A stretch of 64,000 nucleotides of DNA from Pseudomonas brassicacearum (lineage in GTDB: Bacteria > Pseudomonadota > Gammaproteobacteria > Pseudomonadales > Pseudomonadaceae). The position numbers and the translations under genes are program-made. Positions 1-10,681 of the stretch are shown here, one piece after another. Under the pieces are notes generated by a model. It ran no database searches. It had not been told where the DNA came from and saw only the letters and a list, made by a program, of their open reading frames with translations. How positions within the stretch are numbered: position 1 is the first letter of the stretch; each line of letters opens with the position of its first letter. Where the stretch lies: contig NZ_MOBK01000005.1 in NCBI RefSeq assembly GCF_003732265.1, forward strand, positions 62,001-126,000, in the 5' to 3' direction.

Positions 1-258
1 GTCTTCGGGGTCGACAAAATGGACCTCAATGGCGTGGTGCTGACGGCGCAGTTCCGTACCGTGTCGGGCGGGCAATATGCGGTGAGCCGGGCGTTTAACC
101 AGCGTTTGAAAAAGCTTGTGGATAACAGCCCGTGGGTGCATTTCGCGCAGACTTATCCACAGCAGGTTTTTATGCCGCAGCGGCAGGTGGATGGAGATGA
201 CGAGTTGGCGCAGGAGCATTCGGCGGTGTTGCTGACGGATCAGCCTAGGACCCAGTGA
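1..258 (+). CDS. C-terminal end of a probable mechanosensitive (MscS-type) ion channel, 5' partial
   Basis: The reading frame is open from the first base of the window to a stop at 256-258, so only the last 85 codons are present and the true start lies upstream. The fragment (VFGVDKMDLNG... then QFRTVSGGQYAVSRAFNQRL...) resembles the soluble C-terminal alpha/beta domain of MscS-family channels, where a strand containing a 'VxLxxxxRTxxGxQ' pattern precedes an amphipathic helix. The family assignment rests on this short stretch only; no membrane segment is visible here. It converges on the Lhr helicase gene, with a REPIN in between. The role in osmotic protection is family knowledge, not something this fragment shows. 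Confidence 0.5.
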   Translation, partial: VFGVDKMDLNGVVLTAQFRTVSGGQYAVSRAFNQRLKKLVDNSPWVHFAQTYPQQVFMPQRQVDGDDELAQEHSAVLLTDQPRTQ

Positions 259-276
259 TTTGTGTTGGGGCTGATG

Positions 277-380
277 GCCTCTTCGCGAGCAAGCCCGCTC
301 CCACATTTGTTCTGCAGTGAACACAGTATTTGTGAACGACCGAGATCCAATGTGGGAGCGGGCTTGCTCGCGAAGAGACC
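277..380. repeat. REPIN: two inverted REP sequences between convergent genes
   Basis: Left copy at about 277-308 (CTTCGCGAGCAAGCCCGCTC then CCACATTT) and its inverted partner at about 350-380 face each other across a 40-nt unique loop. Each REP has the Pseudomonas core GTGGGAGCGGGCTTGCTCGC. The pair sits between the stops of two convergent genes, the usual place for these non-autonomous elements mobilised by RAYT transposases. Confidence 0.9.
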
Positions 381-393
381 CGCACGGACACCC

Positions 394-3300
394 TCAATGC
401 CGGATCAGTTTGTTGTGCAACTCAGCACTCGATGCCTGATCCAGCTCCAGCCAAAAATACGGCTTGCCGGCAATCTCCGCCGCTGCCGGCAACCCATCGC
501 GGTACACCAGCCGATTACTCGCCAACGCCGGCACCTTTGTCCCCGGCAACAGCGTCCCGGCCAGGTTCAGCGGATCAACCCCGCACACCGCAATCAAACT
601 CCCGTCATGCGGTCGCCGACGTACTTCGCGCAACAGTGGAATGGCCTCCGGCAACGCAAATTGTTCACCGGCCAAACCACTGACGAACCGCCCGCCGCGT
701 ATCTCGCCCCGCGCCTCCAGTCGATGAAAGGTGCGCAACAATTCGCGCCAGCTCGGCAGCCAATCCGCCTCCCGTTCCAGCAAACGCCAGAACACCACGC
801 CGTAGCGTCGCAGCAAGGTCATGGCGATGTGTTCCAGCGTTTCGACAGGCGTGGGCGCCGGACGTTGGTTATCAACAACCGGCGCGGGCGGTCCGCGGCG
901 TAACAAGGCCCAGCGCCCGGCATCGTCCATGCCGCCGACAAACGCTCCGCGCCCGCGTCGGCTGCTGCGATTCTGGCGTTTGCTGGCCGGGGTGATCAGC
1001 GCCCGCAACCCGGCGAAGCTGTCGGCATTCACCAGCCCGGCGCCGACCAGTTCCTGCAAGGCGATTTCCAGTTCCGAGCGCAGCAGATGAGCTTCGTGAA
1101 TCAGCTCATCGAAAAACAGCGCGCCGTGCTGGCTGAGCGCTTCGTGGACCTTTTGAGTCTTGGGTGACAGTTCGCTGACCGCTGTCTGCTCGGTCAAGCT
1201 GCTCCACAAGCCGACCTGGCTGCGCGGCAGCAGCAGAATCGGCGTGCTGCGCAGGGCCGTGCTGGCGCTTTTGTTGTGAGCGGTCAGGCGAGTCCAGACC
1301 AGTTTGCCGCTGCGGCACAGATCGTCCAGCCAGCTTGGCGAATAGTCTTTGATCCGCGCCGGCAGGATGTCGCTGTCCCAGGCCGAGGCCGCGGCGGGAT
1401 AGCCTTCGAACTGACTGACGATCGCCGGCAAAACCGCGCTGCCCTGGCCTTGAGTCGCTGCCGACAGGTGCTGCCAGTCGAACAGAAAACGCATGAAGTC
1501 CTGCAAGGCCACCGGCTCGATTTCCCGGCGCAAACGCTTGACGGTGTAGCGGTGAATACGCGCCAGCAGATGCCGTTCACACCATTGCTCATCACCCGCG
1601 CCCGGCGTGAACCGGCCGCGCAACACATAACCTTCGCGTTCCAGTTGCGCCAAGGCCTGGGGGACCTGATTGGCCGCCAATCCAAGCGGTTCGGCAATCG
1701 CGGTGAGTGGCAATGGTCCGAACGCACTGAGCCGAGCGCGGATCACTTCAACGATGGCTTCTTCGGGCGCCCAGGCTTCATCGAACCCGGGTAACGCTTG
1801 CAGCTCCGGCAACAAAATCGCCTGTGGATAAATCGCCTGCAAGCACGTCAGTCGCTCCAGGGCCAGCCACAACGATTGCCCGGCATTGATCTGCAAGCGG
1901 CTGGCGCGACCGCTATCGGCCAGAGCGTTCAGCCAATCGAGCCAGTGCGTATTGGCCTGCGCCTCGGCATCGGTGATGCACGCAAGGCTCATCAACGCCT
2001 CGTGCATTTCATCGACGCCGGTGGGTGTCGGCCAGGCCTCATCGCGCACTGCCTGAATCGCTTCGGCATCCAGCGCGCCGAGGTCGTCGGTCGACTGTGG
2101 GTCGGTCCAGCGCCGGTTGAGCACGGCTTGCGTGCGGCGCTCTTCCAGCGGCGCATCGTCGAGAAAGGTGTAGGGCCGGGCGCTGAGGATTTCCGCTGCC
2201 AGCGGGGACGGCGCCGGCAAGTCGCGACTGATCAGCCGCACGTCGCCACGTTCCATGCGCCGCAGGAGCGCCAGCCAGCCTTCGCTGTCCATCGCCTCGT
2301 GCAGACAATCGTCGAGGGTCTGTTCCACCAACGGATGGTCGGGAATTTCTCGTTCGCCGGCGAGGTTTTCCACGCAGGCAATCTGATCCGGAAAGACGCT
2401 GGCGATCAGGTCCTCGCTCTTCATTCGCTGGATCTGCGGCGCCACTTTGCGACCGCCGCTGTAGCGCGGCAGGGCCAGGGCAACCCCGGTATTCCAGCGC
2501 CAGCGCACGCCGAACAACGGCGCGTCGAGCACCGCTTGAATCAGGATGTGCTCGGCGCTGTTGCTGTGCAGGTAACGCCAGACGTCGTCGAGTTCAAAAC
2601 TGTGACTGGTGGACAGCGACAACACGATCGCGTCTTCGCTGGCGGCAGCCTGCAATTCGAAGTTGAACGTGCGGCAGAAACGCTTGCGCAGGGCCAGGCC
2701 CCAGGCGCGGTTGATGCGGCTGCCGAACGGGGTGTGGATGATCAGTTGCGTGCCGCCGGACTCGTCGAAAAACCGCTCCATCAGCAGCGTGTCTTGTGAC
2801 GGCAGGGCGCCGAGGGTCAGGCGTGCGCGTGCGAGGTAATCCGTCAATTGCTCGGCACTGGCGAGGTTCAGGCCTAGGGTGTCGGTCAGCCAGTCGAGGG
2901 CCGGTTGCAGGTTGCCCGGTGTGGCGCCGAGCAGTGCGTCCAGATGCGCTTGCAAGCGCGCAACCGCAAACGACAACTCAGCGCTGCGCCCCGGTGCTTC
3001 GCCGAGCCAGAACGGAATGGTCGGCGGTTGTCCCTGAGCGTCTTCGACCCGGACCTTGCCGGTGTCGACCCGCAGGATCCGGTAGGAGGTATTGCCCAGC
3101 TGGAACACGTCCCCGGCGATGCTTTCCACCGCGAAGTCTTCGTTGACGCTGCCGATGTTCAGCCCTTGGGGCTCCAGTAACACGCTGTAGTCGGCGTTGT
3201 CCGGAATCGTCCCGCCGCTGGTCACGGCGGTCAGCTTGGCGCCCCGGCGACCGCGCAGGGTGCGCGTCACGGCGTCGCGGTGCAGGTAAGCGCTGCGGAT

Positions 3301-4710
3301 GCCCTGGCGCCCGTTGTAACCCTCGGCGAGCATGTGCAGCAGCGCCTGATAATGCTTTTCGTCGAGTCCGGCATACGGCGAGGCGTTACGGAACGTCTCC
3401 AGCAGCGCTTGCTCCGGCCATTCCTGGCAACTGACTTCGGCGATGATTTGCTGTGCGAGTACGTCCAGCGGCGCGGTGGGGATCTGCAACGTGTCGAGTT
3501 CGCCGCGCCGCACGCAATCGAGCAGCGCGACGCATTCGATCAGGTCGTCGCGGGTGGTGGCGAACAAGCGGCCCTTGGGCATGCCGCCGACCTGGTGTCC
3601 GGAGCGGCCGACCCGTTGCAAAAATCCGGAAATCGAACGCGGCGAGGCGATCTGGCACACCAGGTCAACGTCGCCAATGTCGATGCCCAATTCCAGCGAA
3701 GCGGTGGCAATCAGCACTTGCAGCTCGCCGCGCTTGAGTCGCTGTTCGGCGTCCAGGCGAAACTCTTTGGCCAGGCTGCCGTGGTGCGCGGCCACCGAGT
3801 CTTTGCCGAGGCGTTCGCTCAGATGCCGGCTCAAGCGTTCGGCGAGGCGGCGGGTGTTGACGAAAATCAGCGTGGTCCGGTGTTCGCGGGCGAGGGCGGC
3901 GAGGCGGTCGTAGACCAGTTCCCAGACGTCATTGGCCATGACTGCCGACAACGGCACGGGCGGTACTTCGATGCCCAGGTCCCGTGGGCGGGCGTGGCCG
4001 ATGTCGATGATCTCGCATGGACGGTCGCGGCCGACCAGAAAGCGCGACACCGCTTCGATGGGTTTTTGCGTGGCGGACAGGCCGATGCGCACCAGCGGTT
4101 CCGCGCACAGCGCCTGCAACCGTTCAAGGCTCAGGGCCAGATGGCTGCCGCGTTTGCTGGCGGCTATGGCGTGAATTTCATCGACGATCACTGTGCGCGT
4201 AGTGCCGAGCATCTGCCGGCCGGAATCAGAGCCGAGCAGCACGTAAAGGGATTCCGGGGTGGTCACCAGGATGTGCGGCGCGGTCTTGCGCATGGCCGAG
4301 CGGTCTTTCTGCGGGGTGTCGCCGCTGCGCACGGCGGTGTTGATCTGCAATTCGGGCAGGCCCATCGTCCGTAATTGTTCGGTGATTCCGGCCAGCGGGT
4401 TTTGCAGGTTGATCTGGATGTCGTTGGACAAAGCCTTGAGCGGCGAGACATAGACCACCAGGGTTTCGTCTGGCAGCCCGGCGTCAGTTTCCAGGCCCCG
4501 GTGAACCAGGTCGTCGATGACGGCGAGGAAAGCGGTGAGGGTTTTACCGGAGCCAGTGGGCGCGGCGATCAGGGTCGAGCGGCGCTGACGAATCAACGGC
4601 CACGCCCGGGCCTGGGCGGCAGTGACCGTCGGGAAGGTGCTGCTGAACCAGGCGCTGACGGCGGGGTGGAAGCCTGCCAGGGCGCTGTCCATGGGGATTG
4701 GCAGATTCAT
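394..4710 (-). CDS. lhr: Lhr-family superfamily 2 ATP-dependent helicase, long form
   Basis: A 1438-residue protein when started at MNLPIP (codon 4708-4710). The longer frame upstream is read through a REP sequence (CGSGLAREG) and was rejected. Motif I APTGSGKT lies at residues 50-57, the DEIH box at about 177-180, and motif VI reads QRVGRSGH. A helicase core of about 870 residues (RecA1, RecA2, winged helix, Lhr-specific domain) is followed by a long C-terminal extension, giving the full-length bacterial Lhr of about 1,400-1,500 residues rather than the Lhr-Core form. Lhr is a 3'-to-5' single-stranded DNA translocase that unwinds RNA:DNA hybrids, implicated in genome repair. It is transcribed alone, divergently from the sugar-nucleotide gene at 5038. 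No strong ribosome-binding site precedes the chosen ATG, so M7 (codon 4690-4692) is an alternative start. Confidence 0.93.
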   Translation of the reverse strand: MNLPIPMDSALAGFHPAVSAWFSSTFPTVTAAQARAWPLIRQRRSTLIAAPTGSGKTLTAFLAVIDDLVHRGLETDAGLPDETLVVYVSPLKALSNDIQINLQNPLAGITEQLRTMGLPELQINTAVRSGDTPQKDRSAMRKTAPHILVTTPESLYVLLGSDSGRQMLGTTRTVIVDEIHAIAASKRGSHLALSLERLQALCAEPLVRIGLSATQKPIEAVSRFLVGRDRPCEIIDIGHARPRDLGIEVPPVPLSAVMANDVWELVYDRLAALAREHRTTLIFVNTRRLAERLSRHLSERLGKDSVAAHHGSLAKEFRLDAEQRLKRGELQVLIATASLELGIDIGDVDLVCQIASPRSISGFLQRVGRSGHQVGGMPKGRLFATTRDDLIECVALLDCVRRGELDTLQIPTAPLDVLAQQIIAEVSCQEWPEQALLETFRNASPYAGLDEKHYQALLHMLAEGYNGRQGIRSAYLHRDAVTRTLRGRRGAKLTAVTSGGTIPDNADYSVLLEPQGLNIGSVNEDFAVESIAGDVFQLGNTSYRILRVDTGKVRVEDAQGQPPTIPFWLGEAPGRSAELSFAVARLQAHLDALLGATPGNLQPALDWLTDTLGLNLASAEQLTDYLARARLTLGALPSQDTLLMERFFDESGGTQLIIHTPFGSRINRAWGLALRKRFCRTFNFELQAAASEDAIVLSLSTSHSFELDDVWRYLHSNSAEHILIQAVLDAPLFGVRWRWNTGVALALPRYSGGRKVAPQIQRMKSEDLIASVFPDQIACVENLAGEREIPDHPLVEQTLDDCLHEAMDSEGWLALLRRMERGDVRLISRDLPAPSPLAAEILSARPYTFLDDAPLEERRTQAVLNRRWTDPQSTDDLGALDAEAIQAVRDEAWPTPTGVDEMHEALMSLACITDAEAQANTHWLDWLNALADSGRASRLQINAGQSLWLALERLTCLQAIYPQAILLPELQALPGFDEAWAPEEAIVEVIRARLSAFGPLPLTAIAEPLGLAANQVPQALAQLEREGYVLRGRFTPGAGDEQWCERHLLARIHRYTVKRLRREIEPVALQDFMRFLFDWQHLSAATQGQGSAVLPAIVSQFEGYPAAASAWDSDILPARIKDYSPSWLDDLCRSGKLVWTRLTAHNKSASTALRSTPILLLPRSQVGLWSSLTEQTAVSELSPKTQKVHEALSQHGALFFDELIHEAHLLRSELEIALQELVGAGLVNADSFAGLRALITPASKRQNRSSRRGRGAFVGGMDDAGRWALLRRGPPAPVVDNQRPAPTPVETLEHIAMTLLRRYGVVFWRLLEREADWLPSWRELLRTFHRLEARGEIRGGRFVSGLAGEQFALPEAIPLLREVRRRPHDGSLIAVCGVDPLNLAGTLLPGTKVPALASNRLVYRDGLPAAAEIAGKPYFWLELDQASSAELHNKLIRH

Positions 4711-4776
4711 GAAGTGATTTATGCGGGTGGGGGGATGAAGATGCAAGTACCGCTTAGGACCTTTGCCGACCTCAAT

Positions 4777-4881
4777 GGCCCCTTCGCGAGCAAGCCCGCT
4801 CCCACATTTGAACTGTGTCATTCACAAATATTGAGTTCACTGCAGATCGAGTGTGGGAGCGGGCTTGCTCGCGAAGGGGCC
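4777..4881. repeat. REPIN between two divergent genes
   Basis: Inverted REP pair: left copy 4777-4808, right copy 4851-4881, core CCTTCGCGAGCAAGCCCGCT. Unusually, it lies in the shared upstream region of lhr and the gene starting at 5038, where promoters would be expected. The 327-nt gap 4711-5037 otherwise holds no recognisable gene; 4890-5037 presumably carries the promoter of the rightward operon, though no clear -35/-10 pair stands out. Confidence 0.9.
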
Positions 4882-5037
4882 AGTAGCCACACCACAAATC
4901 CCGGGGATCTGCACTTTACGGATGACGGTTGCGCACTAAACCCGCAAAATGCAACGATTCCGGCAACTATCAACGGCATTGCCCCCGGGCCGTGTCGATA
5001 CAGCCATCGTTCCAATCAGACTGGGCCTGCTGACTCT

Positions 5038-5914
5038 ATGCGAATGCGCCTTATGTTACTGGGCGGCGGAAATGCCCTTGGGCAGGCGCTGATTCGCCTC
5101 GGTGCGGAGGAAGACATCGGTTTCCTCGCCCCCCGCCCCCCGCAAGACGGCTGGGATGCCGCGAGCCTGACGCAACTGCTCGACGACACCCGCCCGGACG
5201 CGCTGATCAACCTCGCCTACTACTTCGACTGGTTTCAGGCGGAAGCGGTCAGCGAGCAACGTCTGGCCGGGCAGGAGCGTGCAGTCGAGCGTCTGGCCGA
5301 ACTGTGCCAGCATCACAACATCGTCCTGCTGCAACCTTCGAGCTATCGCGTGTTCGATGGCTCCCGTGCCACTGCCTACAGCGAAAAAGATGAGCCGGTG
5401 CCGCTGGGCCTGCGCGGTCAGGCGTTGTGGCGCATCGAACAAAGTGTTCGCGCGACCTGCCCACAGCACGTATTGCTGCGTTTCGGCTGGCTGCTCGATG
5501 ACAGCCCTGACGGCACACTCGGGCGTTTCCTTGCCCGGGCCGAAACCCCCGACGAACTGCTGCTGGCCGACGACCGCCGGGGCAACCCGACCCCGGTCGA
5601 CGATGCGGCCCGGGTGATCATCTCGGTGCTCAAGCAACTCGATTGTGCAGCGCCGCTGTGGGGCACCTATCATTACGCCGGGCATGAGGCGACCACGCCG
5701 CTGGCGCTGGGGCAGGCTATCCTGACCGAAGCACGCAGCCTGCATCCGCTGGCCATCGAAGCACCGACCGCCCAGGCTCACGCCGCGCGTCCGGATGCCG
5801 CCGAAGAGCCGCAACACGCGGTGCTGGCCTGCAAGAAAATTTTGCACACGTTCGGGATCAAGCCTCGCGCCTGGCGCGCCGCACTCCCGGGCTTACTGGA
5901 CAGGTTTTATCGCC

Positions 5915-5922
<8 letters not shown>
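5038..5922 (+). CDS. RmlD-like sugar-nucleotide-binding reductase
   Basis: Encodes 294 residues from ATG 5038 (ATG 5044 is equally possible; the open frame upstream is only the antisense of lhr). The N-terminus reads MLLGGGNALGQAL, a Rossmann GxxGxxG nucleotide-binding loop at about residues 9-15, followed by a short-chain dehydrogenase/reductase fold typical of dTDP-4-dehydrorhamnose reductase (RmlD) relatives. A hydrophobic LINLAYYFD stretch and the PSSYRVFDG motif match the RmlD 'NAAAY/STDYVFDG' positions in degenerate form. Its last 8 nt overlap the next gene, an NAD-dependent epimerase, so the two are probably translated together. The substrate is unknown. The order matches, from memory, PA4069-PA4068 of P. 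aeruginosa, next to oprG. Confidence 0.75.
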
Positions 5923-6844
<922 letters not shown>

Positions 6845-6859
6845 GATTTTTACAGCCAT

Positions 6860-6890
6860 AAAAAAGGCGCCTCGGAAGGCGCCTTTTTTT
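6860..6890 (+). terminator. Rho-independent terminator after the epimerase operon
   Basis: AAAAAGGCGCC-TCGGAA-GGCGCCTTTTTTT: a 7-bp GC stem flanked by an A-run on the left and a run of seven T on the right. It begins 16 nt after the epimerase stop. The A-run would let it work on the minus strand too. Confidence 0.9.
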
Positions 6891-6909
6891 GTGGTCTGTG
6901 TAGAGTACT

Positions 6910-7071
6910 TGTGGCGAGGGGGCTTGTCGGAACGCCGCATCGCCCCGTTGGGCTGCGAAGCGGCCCAAAAACATCCGCGCCGATCTTCAGATACACCGCG
7001 TTCGTCGGATCTACGACTGCTGTGCAGCCGAACGGGGCGATGCGGCGTTCCGACAAGCCCCCTCGCCACAG
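6910..7071. repeat. Long imperfect inverted repeat (GTGGCGAGGGGGCTT family)
   Basis: The arm 6910-6964 (GTGGCGAGGGGGCTTGTCGG...) is nearly the reverse complement of 7024-7071 (...CAAGCCCCCTCGCCAC). The loop contains TACACCGCGTTCGTCGGATC and TACGACTGCTGTGCAGCC. The same family recurs at 28181, 52177 and, as a minimal hairpin, at 54659. It is distinct from the REP core and lies between oprG and the epimerase terminator. Confidence 0.85.
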
Positions 7072-7101
7072 GAATGTCCTTCACCCCTACAGTGGTGGGG
7101 C

Positions 7102-7803
7102 TTAGAACTTGTAACCCAGGCCAACCATGTAAATGAACGGGTCCACGTCCACGTTGACCTTGGCACGTGTGCCAGGTGCCAGCGAGTCGTTTTCGACTGT
7201 TGCGCGGGTGTCGATGTCGATGTAGCGCACCTGGGCGTTGAGCAGGATGTTGTCGGTGATCATGTAGTCAGCACCGACTTGAAACGCCAGGCCCCACGAG
7301 TTTTCAGCCTCGAAATTTCTCCAGCCCTTGGCTTGCGCTTCGCTGCCGACGTGTTCGTCATAAATCACGGTGTAGTTGATACCGGCGCCGAGGTACGGCT
7401 GGAAATCCGACTTCGAGTCCAGCGGGTAGTACACCACGCTCAAGGTCGGCGGCAGGTGTTTCAGGGTACCGAGTTTACCGTTGGCCGCAGAACCCAAGGC
7501 CGTGCCTTTGAGTTTCACATCATGCTCGAACGGGGTGGCCGCCAGCAGTTCGATGCCCCAGTGCGGGTCAATCATGTACGCGAAGTTCAAACCCAGTTGC
7601 GTGTCGCTGTCCATAGTGGCTTTGCCACCCAGGTTGGTGCCGGCCAGCGGGCCTTGGTCGACCTTGACGCTGGAACTGTCGGCTTTCGGGTTGACGGTAA
7701 TGGCACCGGCACGAATGAGGATGTCGCCGGCCTCGAAGGCGTGGGCGAGCGGGGCTGTGAGCGCTAAGGCAAACAGCGAAGCGCTGAGCAAGGACTTGTG
7801 CAT
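7102..7803 (-). CDS. oprG: OmpW/OprG-family outer-membrane beta-barrel protein
   Basis: Encodes 233 residues from ATG 7803, preceded by GGAG at the right distance; a TTG 12 nt upstream was rejected. Residues 1-22 (MHKSLLSASLFALALTAPLAHA) form a signal peptide. The mature protein starts with an OmpW-like GDILIRAGAITVNP segment and ends with ...VDPFIYMVGLGYKF, a C-terminal aromatic residue as required for BAM-dependent insertion. OmpW proteins are eight-stranded barrels with a hydrophobic lateral channel for small apolar molecules. Position next to the epimerase pair and the DUF3299 gene matches, from memory, PA4067 (oprG). A near-perfect ANR/FNR box lies upstream at 7870-7883, in keeping with the reported oxygen- and iron-dependent expression of oprG in P. 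aeruginosa. Confidence 0.9.
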   Translation of the reverse strand: MHKSLLSASLFALALTAPLAHAFEAGDILIRAGAITVNPKADSSSVKVDQGPLAGTNLGGKATMDSDTQLGLNFAYMIDPHWGIELLAATPFEHDVKLKGTALGSAANGKLGTLKHLPPTLSVVYYPLDSKSDFQPYLGAGINYTVIYDEHVGSEAQAKGWRNFEAENSWGLAFQVGADYMITDNILLNAQVRYIDIDTRATVENDSLAPGTRAKVNVDVDPFIYMVGLGYKF

Positions 7804-7841
7804 GGAGGGCTCCAAAGGACGTTAAAAATTTTCGATGTCCA

Positions 7842-7883
7842 ATGGTACAAAGCGCTCTGATACGGTCTTTTGATTCAGCTCAA
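7842..7883 (-). promoter_or_regulatory. Candidate ANR/FNR box and -10 element of oprG
   Basis: At 7870-7883 the sequence TTGATTCAGCTCAA matches the FNR/ANR consensus TTGAT-N4-ATCAA at 9 of 10 positions. On the minus strand a possible -10 (TACCAT, 7842-7847) would place the start of transcription near 7836. The box would then be centred at about -41, the standard class II activator position. This is inference from sequence spacing. Confidence 0.5.
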
Positions 7884-7922
7884 TGAAACTGTAATCGGGC
7901 TGGGTATTGTGATGTTTTTGAC

Positions 7923-8008
7923 GGCCTCTTCGCGAGCAAGCCCGCTCCCACATTTGAGTTGTGCATTAACGCAAAACGAATGTGGGAGCGGGCTTGCTCG
8001 CGAAGGCT
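7923..8008. repeat. REPIN between oprG and the DUF3299 operon
   Basis: Inverted REP pair: left 7923-7955 (CCTCTTCGCGAGCAAGCCCG...), right 7979-8008 (TGTGGGAGCGGGCTTGCTCG), separated by about 25 nt. It lies downstream of the zinc-type operon and upstream of the oprG promoter. Confidence 0.9.
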
Positions 8009-8037
8009 ATAGATCAAACACCACATGACTTCCGGAT

Positions 8038-8571
8038 TCACTCCGGCAATTCATACACATAAATCTTGTCCGCCTCCATCTGATACCCGGCATCCGCCAG
8101 CTCGCTGGTCGACGCCTTGACCTGCATCGCCCCCTCGATCCAGTACGGCTGATACAGCTCATCCAGCTTCACGCCGACTTCGCTTTTCACATGCACGATC
8201 TGGTTCGACGGCGGAGGTGGCACGTGGATGCAGGCGCCGAAATACGGCACCAGCAGGAAATCCGTGGTCCGCCCGTCTTCACTCACTTCCAGCGGCACGA
8301 TGTAGCCCGGCAGACGAATGTTCTGGCCATCCAGGCTGTTCACCACCGGCGCATTCGGCATGTCCTGTTTGGCGGCAGGGGCCGACTCGGCCGCCAGGGT
8401 GCTGCTCATCTGTGACAGGTCGTGCAGGGGCGTCATGTTCGGTACTTCCGGCGCGGCGTCCGGCGGGATCATTTCTGACCAGGTCAGGTCTTTCGGCTCG
8501 GCCGCCCACAGGGGCAAGGCGACCAGCATCAGCAGCGCGAGTACGGCGCGGGGCATGTTCAACGTCCTCAT
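8038..8571 (-). CDS. DUF3299 periplasmic protein of the zinc-type ABC operon
   Basis: Encodes 177 residues from ATG 8571, which overlaps the stop of the permease gene by 4 nt (ATGA). The upstream in-frame extension is a shadow of the permease. A signal peptide ends at about LPLWAAEP (residue 24). The C-terminal half has the DUF3299 pattern: SLDGQNIRLPGYIVPLE, then FLLVPYFGACIHVPPPPSNQ and a PYWIEGAMQV segment. This resembles proteins associated with MacB/FtsX-type exporters. Function is unknown. As the last gene of the DUF2796-ABC-FtsX-DUF3299 set it matches, from memory, PA4066 of the zinc-starvation-induced PA4063-PA4066 operon. The conserved Cys-His pair (ACIHVPP) could be a metal site, but this is speculation. 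Confidence 0.8.
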   Translation of the reverse strand: MRTLNMPRAVLALLMLVALPLWAAEPKDLTWSEMIPPDAAPEVPNMTPLHDLSQMSSTLAAESAPAAKQDMPNAPVVNSLDGQNIRLPGYIVPLEVSEDGRTTDFLLVPYFGACIHVPPPPSNQIVHVKSEVGVKLDELYQPYWIEGAMQVKASTSELADAGYQMEADKIYVYELPE

Positions 8572-9833
8572 AGTCGGATCGACAGGCCATCGGCCAACGA
8601 TTGGCGATACGCGCGCCAGGCCGGCACGCTGCCCATCAGCAAAGCGGCGATCAGGATGCCACCGAGCAGCGTCCATTCATACTCGCTCGGCCACGCCAGC
8701 GGCAGGTACAAGCCGTAATTGGCTTGCACATAACCCTGGGCGGCGGCGATGCCCACATACAGCAACGCCACGCCGGCAATCACTCCGGCCAACGCCAACG
8801 CAAACGCCTCCAGCACCAGCAAGGTCGCGATGTGCCACGGTCGGGCGCCCACCGAACGCAGAATAGCCATCTCGCGCCGACGTTCATTCAGGCTGGTGAG
8901 AATCGCCGTGAGCATGCCGATCAACCCGGTCAACACCACGAACAGCGAGACCACGAACAAGGCTTTTTCCGCCGTGCTCATCAGGCTCCACAACTCTTGC
9001 AGCGCCACGCCGGGGAGGATCGCCAGCATCGGCTCACCGCGGAATTCGTTGATCTCGCGTTGCACCGCAAACGTCGAAATCTTGCTGTTGAGGCCGAGCA
9101 TGAACGCGGTGATCGCTTGCGGCGTGAGGTCCATGTTGCGCGCCTGATCGGCGCTGATCCGGCCTTCGCCCCGGGCCGGCACGCCGTTGTGCCAGTCGAT
9201 GTGAATCGCTTCCATGCCGCCGAGGCTGATGTGCAACGTGCGGTCCACCGGGGTGCCGGTGCGCTTGAGAATGCCGACCACGGTGAACGGTTTGTCGTCG
9301 TGTTTGACCAGGCTGATCGCCGCGACGCCGTGGGCCAGCACCAGTTTGTCGCCGAGTTTGTAGTGCAGCGCGTCGGCGACTTCAGCACCGAGCACCACTT
9401 CGAACGGATCAGTGGCGAAGGCGCGGCCGTCGGCCAGTTCCAGGTGTTGCTGATGGCCGTACTGGTAATGCTCGAAGTAGGCCTCTGTGGTGCCCATCAC
9501 CCGGTAACCGCGATGGGAATCGCCGAGGGACATCGGAATCGCCCACTTCACTTTCGGGTTGTTGGCGAAGTGTTCGAAGCTGTCCCAGCGGATGTTGTTG
9601 GTGGCATTGCCGATGCGGAACACCGAGTACAGCAACAGGTTCACCGAACCCGAACGTGCGCCGACGATCAGGTCGGTGCCGCTGATGGTGCTGGCAAAAC
9701 TGGCTTTGGCTTCGGTGCGCACGCGCTCAACCGCCAACAGCAGGCACACCGACAGGGCGATGGCGAACGCGGTGAGAATCGCGGTGAAGCGCCGGTTAGC
9801 CAGACTGGCCATGGCTAGACGAAACAAATACAT
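8568..9833 (-). CDS. FtsX-like ABC transporter permease
   Basis: Encodes 421 residues from ATG 9833, which begins 1 nt after the stop of the ATPase gene. The N-terminal segment MYLFRLAMASLANRRFTAILTAFAIALSV contains the first membrane helix, followed by a large periplasmic domain (about residues 45-270, MacB-PCD type). Three further helices follow at about 290-420 (ALFVVSLFVVLTGLIGMLTA, LLVLEAFALALAGVIAGVAL, LLGGILIAALLMGSVP). The ERRREMAILRSVGA motif is the FtsX/MacB/LolC coupling segment. This is the type VII ABC fold, which transmits mechanical work to the periplasm rather than moving a solute through the membrane. It forms an operon with the ATPase, and the context suggests a role in zinc limitation. 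Confidence 0.88.
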   Translation of the reverse strand: MYLFRLAMASLANRRFTAILTAFAIALSVCLLLAVERVRTEAKASFASTISGTDLIVGARSGSVNLLLYSVFRIGNATNNIRWDSFEHFANNPKVKWAIPMSLGDSHRGYRVMGTTEAYFEHYQYGHQQHLELADGRAFATDPFEVVLGAEVADALHYKLGDKLVLAHGVAAISLVKHDDKPFTVVGILKRTGTPVDRTLHISLGGMEAIHIDWHNGVPARGEGRISADQARNMDLTPQAITAFMLGLNSKISTFAVQREINEFRGEPMLAILPGVALQELWSLMSTAEKALFVVSLFVVLTGLIGMLTAILTSLNERRREMAILRSVGARPWHIATLLVLEAFALALAGVIAGVALLYVGIAAAQGYVQANYGLYLPLAWPSEYEWTLLGGILIAALLMGSVPAWRAYRQSLADGLSIRL

Positions 9834-9834
9834 C

Positions 9835-10545
9835 TCAGACCTCGGACGGGGTGGCGGCGCGATTGAGTTCGGCCAGCGACAGGTTGCGATCGAACAGCGG
9901 CGCGAGGCTCTGGTCATGGCTGACAAACAACAGGCTCGACCCGGCTTCACGGCATTCGGCGAACAACAGGCGAATGAAGTTTTCCCGGGCGTCGTAATCC
10001 AGTGCTGACGTCGGTTCATCGGCGATGACCAGTTCCGGCTGGCCGATCAGTGCGCGTGCTGCGGCCACGCGTTGTTGCTGACCGATGGACAGCGAATCGG
10101 CGCGGCGGCTGAGGATGCCTTCGTCCTTCAAACCCAAGTGGGCGAGGAGGGTGGCCGCGGCCTGATCGACGCTGCCGTGGCGCTGTTTCGCCCGTTCGGC
10201 GCGCAGTTTGGAGAAGTGGCAGGGCAGTTCGACGTTCTCGCGCACCGACAGGAACGGCAGCAAATTGAACTGCTGGAAGATGTAGCCGGTGTGGTCGACG
10301 CGGAAGCGGTCGCGGGCGCCGGCACCGAGTTCGGTCAATTCCTGGCCGAGCAGGCGAATGCTGCCGCGATCAGGTTTCTGCACGCCACCGAGCAGGCCCA
10401 GCAGGGTGGTTTTGCCACTGCCGCTGGGGCCCTTGAGGAACAGGGTTTCACCAGGCTCCAGGCGAAACGCCGGGATGTCCAGCAACGGCGGGTGACCGGG
10501 CCAGCTGAAGCCCAGGTCGGACAGTTCGATGAGTGCTTGGGTCAT
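9835..10545 (-). CDS. ABC transporter ATP-binding protein (LolD/MacB type)
   Basis: A 236-residue stand-alone nucleotide-binding subunit. Walker A is GPSGSGKT at residues 39-46, the Q-loop is IFQQFNLLPFLSV, the signature motif is LSIGQQQR (usual form LSGGQ; here Ile replaces the first Gly) and Walker B is LVIADEPT followed by SALD. Length and the QQFNLLP motif place it with the LolD/MacB/FtsE group that works with FtsX-like permeases, and the adjacent permease gene is exactly that. It is second in a four-gene operon whose first gene encodes a His-rich periplasmic protein. Equivalent, from memory, to PA4064. Confidence 0.9.
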   Translation of the reverse strand: MTQALIELSDLGFSWPGHPPLLDIPAFRLEPGETLFLKGPSGSGKTTLLGLLGGVQKPDRGSIRLLGQELTELGAGARDRFRVDHTGYIFQQFNLLPFLSVRENVELPCHFSKLRAERAKQRHGSVDQAAATLLAHLGLKDEGILSRRADSLSIGQQQRVAAARALIGQPELVIADEPTSALDYDARENFIRLLFAECREAGSSLLFVSHDQSLAPLFDRNLSLAELNRAATPSEV

Positions 10546-10574
10546 GTAAAACCGGTCAGGTTGGTGGTGAACCC

Positions 10575-10666
10575 TGTGGGAGCGGGCTTGCTCGCGAATG
10601 GGGTGTGTCAGTCGACATCAATGTTGCATGACACAGCGCATTCGCGAGCAAGCCCGCTCCCACATT
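10575..10666. repeat. REPIN inside the zinc-type operon
   Basis: Inverted REPs: 10575-10600 (TGTGGGAGCGGGCTTGCTCG) and 10639-10665. The orientation is outward relative to most others in the window. It occupies the 136-nt gap between the DUF2796 gene and the ABC ATPase gene, so it probably lies within the operon transcript and may affect relative expression of the first gene. Confidence 0.88.
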
Positions 10667-10681
10667 AGATTTTCAGTGAGC

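Noticed and set aside
4711..4821. N-terminal extension of Lhr (MTQFKCGSGLAREG...)
   Set aside because: It translates a REP sequence, and homologous starts lie at MNLPIP. Similar REP-derived extensions of BtuB, EutB and the CnoX gene were cut for the same reason.
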